From assembly GCA_900313295.1 (NCBI GenBank), contig OMQS01000002.1:1-11867 (forward strand): DNA of 11,867 nt, read 5' to 3'. Positions 1 to 6,919 of this stretch are shown here, piece after piece. Each line of letters starts with the position of its first letter. Position 1 is the stretch's first letter. This DNA is from an uncultured Eubacteriales bacterium. Lineage in GTDB: Bacteria; Bacillota; Clostridia; Oscillospirales; Oscillospiraceae. Both the position numbers and the translations under genes were made by a program. Under the pieces are notes generated by a model. The model was given only the letters and a program-made list of their open reading frames with translations. It was not told where the DNA came from and did not search any database.

Positions 1-1
1 A

Positions 2-157
2 AACATGGTGCGCATTCTGGTGGGCACGCTGCTGGAGGTAGGCCGCGGCCGCTGGGAGCCGGCGTATGTGCAGGAGATCCTGGACGCTAAAGACCGCAAG
101 CTGGCTGGCCCCACGGCTCCTCCGGAGGGCTTGTGCCTGATGAAAGTGGATTATTAA
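2..157 (+). CDS. truA: tRNA pseudouridine synthase A, C-terminal end (partial)
   Basis: This is the last 51 codons of a gene that begins before the window. The frame reads [18 protein letters not shown], then a segment with [11 protein letters not shown], and ends K-V-D-Y followed by TAA at 155-157. The NMVR-I-VGTL-VG-G signature and the AGPTAPP-GL segment near the C-terminus are typical of bacterial TruA, which makes pseudouridine at positions 38-40 of the tRNA anticodon arm. The catalytic Asp lies in the missing N-terminal part. The gene is followed within 6 nt by a hairpin terminator and converges on dusB, also a tRNA modification enzyme. Identification from the tail is fairly secure. Nothing can be said about its start or promoter. 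Confidence 0.88.
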   Translation, partial: NMVRILVGTLLEVGRGRWEPAYVQEILDAKDRKLAGPTAPPEGLCLMKVDY

Positions 158-162
158 GGGAG

Positions 163-195
163 AACCGGATGAGTCGGCGCTCATCCGGTTTTTTT
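163..195 (+). terminator. Intrinsic terminator of truA
   Basis: A perfect 11-bp stem (AACCGGATGAG at 163-173 with CTCATCCGGTT at 180-190) closes a 6-nt TCGGCG loop and runs into a T tract at 189-195. It begins 5 nt after the truA stop. The dusB stop codon (194-196 on the minus strand) lies inside the T tract, so the two converging genes share this junction. The minus-strand side has no comparable U tract, so it is probably unidirectional. Confidence 0.9.
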
Positions 196-1162
196 ATTTC
201 AGATCCCGCTTGATCCCCTCGGTGATGCGCTCCATGTCCTCCAGGGTGTTCATGCGCACGATCTGCTCTTTGTAATAGTTGGCGTGGGGGACGCCCTTTA
301 AGTACCAGGCGTACTGCTTGCGTGCCTCCAGAATGGCGATGTGCTCGCCCTTGTCCTCGGCCGCCCATTTGATCTGCCGCACCGCCGTGTCGCAGCGCGC
401 CGAAAGGGGCGGCAGCGGCGGGATGTCCCGCCCCTCCAGCGCCGCCAGCGCCTGCTGAAACAGCCAGGGATTGCCGAAAGCACCGCGGCCGATCATGGCG
501 AAGTCCGCGCCGGTGAACTGCAAAATTTTCGCGGCGTCCTCCGCCGAAAAAATATCCCCGTTGGCCATGACGGGAATGGAGACCGCCTGCTTCACCTGCC
601 GTATGGTCACCCAGTCGGCGGCGCCGGCGTACATCTGCGCCCTTGTGCGCCCGTGGACGGCCACGGCGGCCACGCCCACCTGTTCCAGCATTTTCGCAAG
701 CTCCACGGCGTTGATGCTGCCCTTGTCCCAGCCTCGGCGCATCTTCACCGTCACCGGCACCGGCACAGCCTTCACCACGCCCTCGGCAATGCGCGCGGCC
801 TTTTCGGGGTCTTTCATCAGGGCGGAGCCGTCGCCGTTTCCCACCACTTTTCCCACAGGGCAGCCCATGTTGATGTCAATGATGTCCGCTCCGCTGATCT
901 CCAGAGCGATCTGCGCCGCCTCTGCCATGCACACGGGGTCGCTGCCGAAGATCTGCGCGCTGACGGGGTGCTCCTCGGGGGCGATCTTCAGCAGTCCGCG
1001 GCTCTTTTTGTCCTGATAGCACAGCGCCTTGGCGCTGACCATTTCCGTCACCGTCAGGCCGGCGCCCAGCTCCCGACAGGTGCGGCGGAAGGCCAGATCC
1101 GTCACGCCGGCCATGGGGGCCAGCACCAGCGGGTTGGGGATAAAAACAGAGCCGATGTACAT
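194..1162 (-). CDS. dusB: tRNA-dihydrouridine synthase (DusB type)
   Basis: The 322-aa product is an FMN-dependent enzyme that reduces uridine to dihydrouridine in tRNA, in the cytoplasm. Visible motifs are APMAGVTD (residues 15-22), the N-M-G-C-P segment with the catalytic Cys at 101, VKMR around Lys140, HGRTR (170-174), NGD (201-203) and the FMN phosphate-binding GRGAFGNPW (225-233). The length matches the family. I chose the ATG at 1162 because it starts the usual short strand before NPLVLAPMAG, has GAGG 7 nt upstream, and lies about 25 nt below a candidate promoter. The in-frame ATG at 1183 would sit almost at the predicted transcription start. The gene is set off from the unit upstream by a strong terminator, so it is probably transcribed alone. 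DusB rather than another Dus paralogue is inferred from overall sequence pattern. Confidence 0.95.
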   Translation of the reverse strand: MYIGSVFIPNPLVLAPMAGVTDLAFRRTCRELGAGLTVTEMVSAKALCYQDKKSRGLLKIAPEEHPVSAQIFGSDPVCMAEAAQIALEISGADIIDINMGCPVGKVVGNGDGSALMKDPEKAARIAEGVVKAVPVPVTVKMRRGWDKGSINAVELAKMLEQVGVAAVAVHGRTRAQMYAGAADWVTIRQVKQAVSIPVMANGDIFSAEDAAKILQFTGADFAMIGRGAFGNPWLFQQALAALEGRDIPPLPPLSARCDTAVRQIKWAAEDKGEHIAILEARKQYAWYLKGVPHANYYKEQIVRMNTLEDMERITEGIKRDLK

Positions 1163-1194
1163 AGCGTTGCCTCGCACTTTCATGGTTTTTCCCC

Positions 1195-1223
1195 AGTATA
1201 GCACAAAAGCCGGCGCGGGGGAA
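1195..1223 (-). promoter_or_regulatory. Candidate sigma-A promoter for dusB (extended -10)
   Basis: On the minus strand there is TATACT (1195-1200) preceded by TGC (1201-1203), which makes an extended TGn -10 element. A weak -35 (TTCCCC, 1218-1223) lies 17 nt upstream. Transcription would start near 1188, giving a leader of about 25 nt before the ATG at 1162. It lies just downstream of a strong terminator, where a new promoter is needed. The -35 match is poor, so the call rests on the extended -10 and the position. Confidence 0.55.
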
Positions 1224-1229
1224 GACGGC

Positions 1230-1260
1230 AAAAAAAGCCGGACGACCTTTTGGCCGTCCG
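1230..1260 (-). terminator. Intrinsic terminator after the 90-aa membrane protein gene
   Basis: Read on the minus strand, CGGACGGCC (1252-1260) pairs with GGTCGTCCG (1239-1247) as a 9-bp stem with one G-T pair around an AAAA loop. It is followed by GC and seven Ts (1230-1236). It lies 50 nt past the stop of the gene at 1310-1582 and closes the spoIIE unit. Confidence 0.9.
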
Positions 1261-1309
1261 TAAGTGAGGAGAAAAAATGGTAGAAAAGCACAGTAATGAG
1301 GGGCACGCG

Positions 1310-1582
1310 TTACAGCAGCGTGACCACCAGCCACACGAGTCCCATAAGCCCGCCGCCCAGCATGGCGGCGATGGCCGGAGTCATGCGGTGCCGCTTGGGA
1401 GGCGGCAGACCTTGGGAGCGGGTATAGCTCTTGGCGATGCGGACGGCCTGATCCACCAGTTGGCGGGAAGATACGCCGTCCTCGGATAAAATGTCGTTGC
1501 GCAGAATAAAGATCGCCTGATCGAAAACGCGGGGATCCGGAGATTCGACCACGATGACCCGCCTGGAAATACCCTTGACCAA
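1310..1582 (-). CDS. Small conserved-looking protein with C-terminal membrane anchor, function unknown
   Basis: The 90-aa product is not one I can assign to a named family. Residues 1-65 are soluble and mixed in charge, with the opening KGISRRVIVVESPDPRVF and an FILRNDI segment. Residues 58-66 are proline- and lysine-rich (LPPPKRHR). Residues 69-90 form one hydrophobic helix ending at the C-terminus, so the protein is probably tail-anchored with its N-terminus in the cytoplasm. The start is a TTG at 1582 with AGGAGG 9-10 nt upstream; no in-frame ATG or GTG is better placed. It lies 59 nt after spoIIE with no terminator between them, so co-transcription is likely, and a strong terminator follows. 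A role linked to sporulation or the envelope is only a guess from position. Confidence 0.72.
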   Translation of the reverse strand: MVKGISRRVIVVESPDPRVFDQAIFILRNDILSEDGVSSRQLVDQAVRIAKSYTRSQGLPPPKRHRMTPAIAAMLGGGLMGLVWLVVTLL

Positions 1583-1641
1583 GACCTTTGCCCTCCTTCG
1601 TGTGGATCGGATGATTTCAGTATGGGCAAATGGCCGGCGAT

Positions 1642-3621
1642 TTATACGGCAAATTTTTGATTTTCGCCGGCGGCCGGCAGGTGCAGCACCGCCACGGCGC
1701 AGTCGTCGCCCAGACCCTTTCGGCAGCGGGATTCCGACAGGATCAGCGCCGTCAATTCGTCGGCGCTGCTGCCGTTCCAGCCCGCCAGCAGGTTCAGCAG
1801 CCACTCGTCGCAGCTGCGGTCGGCGATGCCGTCGCTGATGAGCACCAGAAAATCTCCCGCCTGCACCGGAAGCTGCACCTGATCCGGCGGCAGGGGCGAA
1901 TCCGAAAGCCCAGCCGGCGGTGCGTCCGAGCACAGCCGCCGCACGCTGCCGCCCCGCTTGAGATAGGAGGGCGCCGCCCCGCATTTGTAAAGCTCCACGC
2001 AGCCGCTCTTTCGCTGCATCACTGCCAGATCCACCGTGGAAAAACCGCCGCAGGTCTCGCCCCGCAGCCGCATGGCGGCGTTCAGGGTCTTCAGCGCCGG
2101 GCCGGGACGGATACCTGCCTCCAGAAACTGCCGCAGCAGCCGCGCCGTCATGGTCGCCTCCCGATGCGCCTCCTGTCCGCTGCCCATGCCGTCGCACAGC
2201 AGCAGATACACGTCGTCGCCCACCTCAAAATGCTCCACCTGATCGCCGCACAGGTGCTCTCCGGCGCGGGGACGCAGGGAGGAGCTGACCCGATAGCCTA
2301 TGCTTCCGCCGCCGCTGGCCGGCACCGCCGCCTGGTCCAGCAGCTCCGAAAAGCAGGCGTACTGCTCGCGGGCGCTGCTCTGCGCCTCCTGCAATTTGCG
2401 GTGAAACTGTTGGCGCAGGAGATAGTCGTGGGTCTGGCGGTCGATGGCCTGCAATAGCGCGGGAAAATGCACACAGCGGGCGGAAAAATGCAGGGGGAAA
2501 TCCGCCGCCTCCGCCCGCCCTCGCGCCAGCAGCTTGGGGCAGGCGTCATTGAAGGCGCTGTAGGTGTCGCCGTAATGGCTCTGCCAGCAGTCCGTGCGCA
2601 GCACGCAGCCGCTGCAAACCTCCTGCGCCGCCCGATCAAAGAGAACGGAGGGGTTTTCCGAAGGCTGGGGCTGCTGCCCCCGAAAAAAGCTGTCATACAG
2701 CGCCCGCAGGGCCGCCGCCGGTCGGGCGTAAGGCGCGGCCTGCGAGACATTTTCCGAGCGCTTTCCGGCGGCGTACCGTTTGGGCAGCAGCCGCTCCGGC
2801 AGCACCGCGTATAAAACCGCCCCCAGCATGCATTCCCACAGCGTCACCGGCAGCACGTCCTGCCCGAACAGCAGCCCCAGCCCGCCGCACACACCGGCGG
2901 CGCACACGCCCAGAGGCAGGCGCGGCAGCCGCCGCACTGCACCGGCCACGGCGCCGCCTGCGCCGAAGATCAGGGCGTAGAACACCGTGGGCGTTGCTGC
3001 CGTCAGATCCGCCAGCAGCCCCAGGCAGCCCCCCAGCGCAGCGCACTGGGACAGGCTGCACCCGCGGCACAGGATCAGCAGCAGCGCCATCATCAGCGCC
3101 CGCCCTACGGAAAACGAGAAGGCCGTCCACGGCATGGCAGCCAGCACAAGGCCGCACATAAAGCCCCATTTCTCCTGCCGCACCGTCGGCAGCCACGCCG
3201 TTTCCGCCGCCACGGCGGCGGCGCACAGCGCCAGCAGCCAGCTCTGGCCGCTGCGCCCCAGCAGGTAGATGCTCTGCACCAGCAGGAAAAAGCCCGCCGC
3301 ACACAGGGAACGAAAGTATGGTTTTTTGTAGGCAGCCGTGTCATATAGGGCGGTGTTGGCGGCAAAAATGAGGATGGCCGCCGCCGTACACCGCAGACCC
3401 GATTGAAAGTCCATAAATACAAAAGCGCCTGCTGCCACCCCCAGCACAGCGGTAAGCCCCGCCAGCCGGATGCCGGCTATGGCCACCGCCGCCAGAGCGA
3501 AGGGCGCATATAGCCCCGCCACCTGTCCGGCGCACAGCAAAAAGCCCAAGAGCGGCCATTTCAGCCACGCCGCTGCTTTTCGTGCCTTCGGCGGCAGGGC
3601 GAAGGCCCGTCCTTTTTTCAT
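1642..3621 (-). CDS. spoIIE: Stage II sporulation protein E, membrane PP2C-type serine phosphatase
   Basis: SpoIIE dephosphorylates the anti-anti-sigma factor SpoIIAA, releasing sigma-F in the forespore, and also acts at the polar septum. The 659-aa product has a multi-pass hydrophobic N-terminus (about residues 20-275, roughly ten segments) and a central region (280-440) with the Cys cluster C-S-G-C and D-C-W at 336-346. The C-terminal PP2C domain (about 440-650) carries metal-binding motifs CGD (458-460), CDGMGSG (476-482), ISDGI (595-599) and GDD (638-640). The ATG at 3621 has AGGAGG 8 nt upstream; an in-frame extension to 3702 would run into the ribF terminator. B. subtilis SpoIIE is about 827 aa, so this one is shorter, mostly in the central region. 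No convincing promoter or Spo0A box is visible in the 66 nt before it. The 90-aa gene follows. Confidence 0.93.
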   Translation of the reverse strand: MKKGRAFALPPKARKAAAWLKWPLLGFLLCAGQVAGLYAPFALAAVAIAGIRLAGLTAVLGVAAGAFVFMDFQSGLRCTAAAILIFAANTALYDTAAYKKPYFRSLCAAGFFLLVQSIYLLGRSGQSWLLALCAAAVAAETAWLPTVRQEKWGFMCGLVLAAMPWTAFSFSVGRALMMALLLILCRGCSLSQCAALGGCLGLLADLTAATPTVFYALIFGAGGAVAGAVRRLPRLPLGVCAAGVCGGLGLLFGQDVLPVTLWECMLGAVLYAVLPERLLPKRYAAGKRSENVSQAAPYARPAAALRALYDSFFRGQQPQPSENPSVLFDRAAQEVCSGCVLRTDCWQSHYGDTYSAFNDACPKLLARGRAEAADFPLHFSARCVHFPALLQAIDRQTHDYLLRQQFHRKLQEAQSSAREQYACFSELLDQAAVPASGGGSIGYRVSSSLRPRAGEHLCGDQVEHFEVGDDVYLLLCDGMGSGQEAHREATMTARLLRQFLEAGIRPGPALKTLNAAMRLRGETCGGFSTVDLAVMQRKSGCVELYKCGAAPSYLKRGGSVRRLCSDAPPAGLSDSPLPPDQVQLPVQAGDFLVLISDGIADRSCDEWLLNLLAGWNGSSADELTALILSESRCRKGLGDDCAVAVLHLPAAGENQKFAV

Positions 3622-3686
3622 GCGATCTCCCTCCTTCCGCCCCATTGTAGGCCGCCGCATGGGGGGAAATCCGTCGGGAAAACGAT

Positions 3687-3729
3687 AAAAAAACAGCCGC
3701 ACCGAAAAAATTTCACATCCGGTGCGGCT
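3687..3729 (-). terminator. Intrinsic terminator after ribF
   Basis: On the minus strand AGCCGCACCG (3720-3729) pairs perfectly with CGGTGCGGCT (3695-3704) across a 15-nt AT-rich loop. A G and seven Ts follow (3687-3693). It begins 4 nt after the ribF stop, so it ends the long translation/ribosome unit and separates it from spoIIE. Confidence 0.88.
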
Positions 3730-3733
3730 ATGC

Positions 3734-4645
3734 TTACTCTATGCAGTTGTTTCGGAAATATTCTCTCGTTTCCGCAATGTTTTTCCGGATCCCGTCCCGC
3801 AGCGCCTCCAGCGAGGCAAATTTCACCTCGCCCCGCAGGCGCTTGCAGAACTCCAGCCGGATGTCCGTGCCGTAGAGGTCGCCGTCAAAGTCCAGCAGAA
3901 ACGTCTCCACGGAGATGCTGCCGTTTTCGCACACGGTGGGGCGCGTGCCCACGTTGGTCACGCCGGCAAAGCTCCTGCCGTCCGGCAGATACACGCGGCT
4001 TACATACACCCCGTGCTGCGGCACCAGCACATGGCTCGGCACGGTGAGGTTCACCGTGGGGATGCCGATGGTGCGGCCGATGCGCTGGCCGTGACCCACG
4101 GTGCGGGTCATGCAGTGGCGGTGGCCGAGAAACACGGCTGCCCGCTCCACGTCCCCCGCCTCCACCAGTGTGCGGATGTAGGTGGAGCTTACGGTGATGC
4201 CCTCCACCTCCACCTTGGGGATGATGTCGCAGCCCAAGCCCAGTTCGCGGCATTTTTCCTGCAAAAGCTGGGGGTCGCCCTGATTTTTATAGCCGAAATG
4301 GTAGTCGTGTCCGGCCACCAGATGCGCGGCGCCCAGCTCCTCCACCAGCTTTTTCTCAATGAAGGCGTCCCAGGGCAGGGTCATCATTTCGCGGTCGAAG
4401 GGCGCCATCACCACGCGGTCGATGCCGTAGATCCGCTTCACCAGCCCCCGCCTGTCCTCGGGGGAATTGATGAGGAACACGGGCTTGCCCGTGACCACCT
4501 CCTTGGGTGGCCGGTCAAAGGTGAACACCACCGGCTCCGCGCCCAGCGCCTGCGCCCGCTCCGCGGTTTTTTTCAGCAGGGCGCCGTGGCCCCGATGCAC
4601 CCCGTCAAAAAAACCCAGGGCAATGACAGTCTGCTTCAAATTCAT
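3734..4645 (-). CDS. ribF: Bifunctional riboflavin kinase / FAD synthetase
   Basis: RibF phosphorylates riboflavin to FMN and adenylylates FMN to FAD. The 303-aa length is standard. The N-terminal nucleotidyltransferase domain (1-160) shows GFFDGVHRGH (11-20, with the HxGH motif), AGHDYHFGYKNQG (111-123) and the VSSTYIR motif (152-158). The C-terminal flavokinase domain shows a glycine-rich GHGQRIGRTIGIPTVNL (184-200), FAGVTNVGTRPT (226-237) and E247 in SVETFLLDFDGDLYG. The usual PTAN is PTVN here, a mild change. Its ATG at 4645 directly follows the truB TGA (TGAATG) with GGAG 5 nt upstream, so translation is probably coupled. It is the last gene of the block and is followed by a terminator. 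I see no FMN riboswitch, so its expression appears tied to the operon. Confidence 0.97.
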   Translation of the reverse strand: MNLKQTVIALGFFDGVHRGHGALLKKTAERAQALGAEPVVFTFDRPPKEVVTGKPVFLINSPEDRRGLVKRIYGIDRVVMAPFDREMMTLPWDAFIEKKLVEELGAAHLVAGHDYHFGYKNQGDPQLLQEKCRELGLGCDIIPKVEVEGITVSSTYIRTLVEAGDVERAAVFLGHRHCMTRTVGHGQRIGRTIGIPTVNLTVPSHVLVPQHGVYVSRVYLPDGRSFAGVTNVGTRPTVCENGSISVETFLLDFDGDLYGTDIRLEFCKRLRGEVKFASLEALRDGIRKNIAETREYFRNNCIE

Positions 4646-5515
4646 TCACGCTCCGAAAAAGTTTTTCAGGGAGGTCATAGTCCCCTCCTGCAAGCGGCTC
4701 AGGCAGAGAAATGCCCCGTCTGCGCCGTAAATGCGGTAGATGCCCTCCGCCAGCTCCTCCTTGATGTAGAACGGATTGCCGTTGCGGCACCGCTCCTCCT
4801 GCTTCTGCGTCCGCAGCCGGTAGACCGGATACTGGCGAAACAGGCTGTCCGTGGGGCGCAGCAGCGCCTCGCCCTCCTGCTGCACCTGCTCGAGCTTCAC
4901 GCTTTCCTCCAGCGTGAAGCCGGCGGCCATGGTGCGCCGCAGGGAGTACATGCACCCGCCGCAGCCCAGCGCCTGCCCGATGTCGTGGCACAGGGTGCGC
5001 ACATAGGTGCCCTTGGAGCAACGGATGCGCAGGATAAAGTCCGTTTCTGACACCTGCTCCACCACTTCCAGGCCGAATATGGTCACAGGACGGGGTTTGC
5101 GCTCCACCTCTTTGCCCTGCCGCGCCAGGTCGTAGAGCTTTTGGCCGTTTATTTTTATGGCGGAAAACATGGGCGGGATCTGGCTGATCTCCCCGACAAA
5201 GCGGGGCAGCACCGCCTCCACCGCCGCGCGGTCACAGCAAACGGCGGTCTGCGCAAGCGTTTCCCCCTCGGTGTCCTGCGTGTTGGTGGTAAGCCCCAGC
5301 CGCAGGCCGGCCACATACTCCTTTTCACCGCTCTCGGCAAAGCTCACGGCGCGGGTGGCCTGCCCCACGAACACCGGCAGCACGCCGGTGGCCATGGGGT
5401 CCAGCGTGCCGGCGTGGCCGATCTTTTTGGTTTTCAATATGCCCCGCAGCTTCGCGCAGACGTCCATGCTTGTCCAGCCGGCGGGCTTGTCAATGATAAT
5501 GATGCCGTTTGCCAT
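4646..5515 (-). CDS. truB: tRNA pseudouridine-55 synthase
   Basis: TruB forms pseudouridine-55 in the T-loop of tRNAs. The 289-aa protein starts MANGIIIIDKPAGWTS. It carries the catalytic motif GHAGTLDPMATG with the nucleophile Asp39 (33-44), the Y-D-L-A-R-Q-G-K-E region (128-136), CSKGTYVRTL (166-175) and LRRTMAAGFTLEE (192-204). The C-terminal 60 residues form the less conserved PUA-like end. The ATG at 5515 abuts the nrnA TAA (TAAATG) and has only a weak GGTGG about 8 nt upstream, so it probably depends on ribosomes ending nrnA. Its TGA in turn abuts the ribF ATG. The length and all key residues are normal. Confidence 0.97.
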   Translation of the reverse strand: MANGIIIIDKPAGWTSMDVCAKLRGILKTKKIGHAGTLDPMATGVLPVFVGQATRAVSFAESGEKEYVAGLRLGLTTNTQDTEGETLAQTAVCCDRAAVEAVLPRFVGEISQIPPMFSAIKINGQKLYDLARQGKEVERKPRPVTIFGLEVVEQVSETDFILRIRCSKGTYVRTLCHDIGQALGCGGCMYSLRRTMAAGFTLEESVKLEQVQQEGEALLRPTDSLFRQYPVYRLRTQKQEERCRNGNPFYIKEELAEGIYRIYGADGAFLCLSRLQEGTMTSLKNFFGA

Positions 5516-6460
5516 TTACTCGCCCACCACCATGTCGATGGCCTGCAAAACGGCCTGCTTCGCCTCTTTCATGGAGCCGCTGATGGTGGCTCCTGCGGCA
5601 GCGGCGTGTCCGCCGCCGCCCAGCAGGGCACACACCGCCGTGGCGTTGACCCGCGGCCCCGTGCGCAGGGAGATCTTCACCCGACCGCCCTCCAGTTCCC
5701 GCAGCGTCACGCCGCAGTCGGTGCCGGCCACCAGAGCCGCCAGACTGGACAGCTCCTCCACGTCCGCCTCCGTGGCTCTGTAGTCCAGGCACAGGGAGCG
5801 GGGGATCTGCATGATGACCACGCGGTCATTGTCGTAATACTCTGCCCATTCCGCCATCCACGCCTCCATGGCCAGCCTCGTGCGGCTCTTGGTGCGAAAC
5901 AGCGCCTTGTTCACCCCCGCCACGTCGATGCCCGTTTCCAGCAGCGCCGCCGCCACGCGGTGGGTGTGGGCGGAGGTGTTGGCGTACACAAAGCAGCCCG
6001 TGTCCGTGGAAACAGCCACATACAGCGGCAGGGCGATCTCTTTTGTCACCGGCGTCAACAGATGCACGATCTCATAGATGATCTCGCCGCAGGCGGCCAT
6101 TTCCGGCATCACACACAGGTGCGGAGCGAAACCCTCGTTGGAGGGATGATGGTCAATGGCCAGATGGATACATCCGGCGTATTTTTTCGCATTTTCCGGC
6201 AGCAGGCTCAGGGCGGCGATGTCCACGGACACCACATAGTCCGGCTTGAAATCCTCCGCCCCCCAGTAGCCTTCGGCGTATGGCTTGTAAGTTTCCGTGG
6301 TGCCGGCGTTTGGCAGCAGATAGGCGGTCTTGCCCATATCCCGCAGTGCCTGACACAGGGCGGCGGCGGAGCCGATGGTGTCGCCGTCGGGGCGAATATG
6401 GGTCAGCAGCAGCACCCGATCCATGGTTTGCAGCAGGGCTGCGGTTTCCTGAATGGTCAT
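5516..6460 (-). CDS. nrnA: DHH/DHHA1 phosphoesterase, NrnA-type oligoribonuclease / pAp phosphatase
   Basis: NrnA-type enzymes degrade very short RNA oligomers and hydrolyse 3'-phosphoadenosine 5'-phosphate in the cytoplasm. The 314-aa product has the DHH metal-site motifs HIRPDGD (21-27), VSVD (77-80), IDHHPSN (102-108) and STDTGCF (151-157). Its C-terminal DHHA1 domain carries the substrate-binding GGGGHAAAAG (281-290). The ATG at 6460 has GGAGG 7 nt upstream and overlaps the rbfA stop as ATGA (6457-6460). The position between rbfA and truB is the conserved one in Bacillota. Substrate preference (nano-RNA, pAp, or cyclic dinucleotide products) cannot be read from sequence alone; I follow NrnA because of gene context and length. 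Confidence 0.93.
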   Translation of the reverse strand: MTIQETAALLQTMDRVLLLTHIRPDGDTIGSAAALCQALRDMGKTAYLLPNAGTTETYKPYAEGYWGAEDFKPDYVVSVDIAALSLLPENAKKYAGCIHLAIDHHPSNEGFAPHLCVMPEMAACGEIIYEIVHLLTPVTKEIALPLYVAVSTDTGCFVYANTSAHTHRVAAALLETGIDVAGVNKALFRTKSRTRLAMEAWMAEWAEYYDNDRVVIMQIPRSLCLDYRATEADVEELSSLAALVAGTDCGVTLRELEGGRVKISLRTGPRVNATAVCALLGGGGHAAAAGATISGSMKEAKQAVLQAIDMVVGE

Positions 6461-6843
6461 TTTATGTCCTCCGGCAGCACGATGTTCTCGTTTTCGGGGT
6501 TGGCGGGCTTCACATGGTTCAGCATGTCCAGAATATGGGCGCCGTAGGCAATGGAATCGTCGGCGATGAACAGAAGCTCCGGCGTGTAGCGCAGGTCGAT
6601 GCGGCTGCCCAGCTCCCGACGCAGAAAGCCCGCGGCGGACTTCAGCCCGCGCATCATGTCCTTTTCATCCTTGCAGTTCAGTGCGCTGACATAGACTTTG
6701 CACTGGCGCAGGTCGGGAGTGGTGTCCACGTGAGTAATGGTGAGCATGGCCTCCGCCACGCGAGGATCCTTCACCGTCCGCAGCAGAGCCGAAAGCTCCT
6801 TGCGGATCTCCTCGTTGATGCGTCCGATACGATTGGATGCCAT
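6457..6843 (-). CDS. rbfA: 30S ribosome-binding factor A
   Basis: RbfA binds the immature 30S subunit and assists 16S rRNA 5'-end maturation, notably during cold adaptation. The 128-aa product starts MASNRIGRINEEIRKELSAL, the classic N-terminal helix. It contains V-K-D-P-R-V, then T-I-T-H-V-D, then D-L-R-Q-C-K-V-Y-V-S, and a GLKSAAGFLRRELGSRIDLRYTPEL segment, as expected for the KH-like fold. The ATG at 6843 is preceded by AGGAGG with a rather long 12-nt spacer. An in-frame ATG four codons earlier lies against the Shine-Dalgarno, and an upstream extension would enter an intergenic hairpin, so I kept 6843. The leader holds a terminator and a palindromic repeat (copy A), so rbfA may be expressed differently from infB. 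Confidence 0.95.
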   Translation of the reverse strand: MASNRIGRINEEIRKELSALLRTVKDPRVAEAMLTITHVDTTPDLRQCKVYVSALNCKDEKDMMRGLKSAAGFLRRELGSRIDLRYTPELLFIADDSIAYGAHILDMLNHVKPANPENENIVLPEDIK

Positions 6844-6864
6844 AATAAAACACATCCTCCTTTC

Positions 6865-6912
6865 AATAACTGGCGAAAAAACTTCGTTTTTTGCCAAGAG
6901 AATTGCAGTCTG
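6865..6912 (-). repeat. Palindromic intergenic repeat, copy A (before rbfA)
   Basis: Read on the minus strand this is AGACTGCAA, a short pyrimidine-rich stretch, TTGGC, an A run, CGAAG, a T run, CGCCAGT and TTATT. The A/T-run arms fold as a hairpin closed by GGC/GCC (about 6871-6895). It ends just before the AGGAGG of rbfA. Nearly the same 47-nt string, with a few mismatches and a 2-nt gap, occurs as copy B before ylxR, and a shorter inverted version as copy C upstream of nusA. The homology includes the non-palindromic GACTGCA flank, so it is more than a chance hairpin. Confidence 0.75.
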
Positions 6913-6919
6913 ATTTTCT

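Noticed and set aside
1163..1306. N-terminal extension of dusB upstream of the ATG at 1162
   Set aside because: It would cover the terminator and the candidate promoter, and the added residues do not resemble Dus proteins.
1583..2197. Upstream extension of the 90-aa gene in the same frame
   Set aside because: It overlaps spoIIE in another frame and is Arg/Gly-rich shadow sequence. The TTG at 1582 has its own strong Shine-Dalgarno.
3644..3649. TACAAT as a -10 element for spoIIE
   Set aside because: Transcription would begin at the Shine-Dalgarno itself and there is no good -35. A weak match to a Spo0A box nearby (CGTCGGG) has only four of seven bases.
4646..4700. FMN riboswitch or other cofactor element before ribF
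   Set aside because: ribF abuts truB with no spacer, and no conserved riboswitch core was seen in the window.
3722..6547. Long + strand open frames opposite ribF, truB and nrnA
   Set aside because: Their composition is that of antisense frames (His/Gly/Ala/Arg-rich) and they show no motifs. The minus-strand genes are complete and canonical.
6890..6895. TTGGCA in the repeat as a -35 box for rbfA or ylxR
   Set aside because: It matches TTGACA at five of six bases, but no -10 lies at 16-18 nt in any copy. The A/T-rich hexamers downstream are 20 nt or more away.
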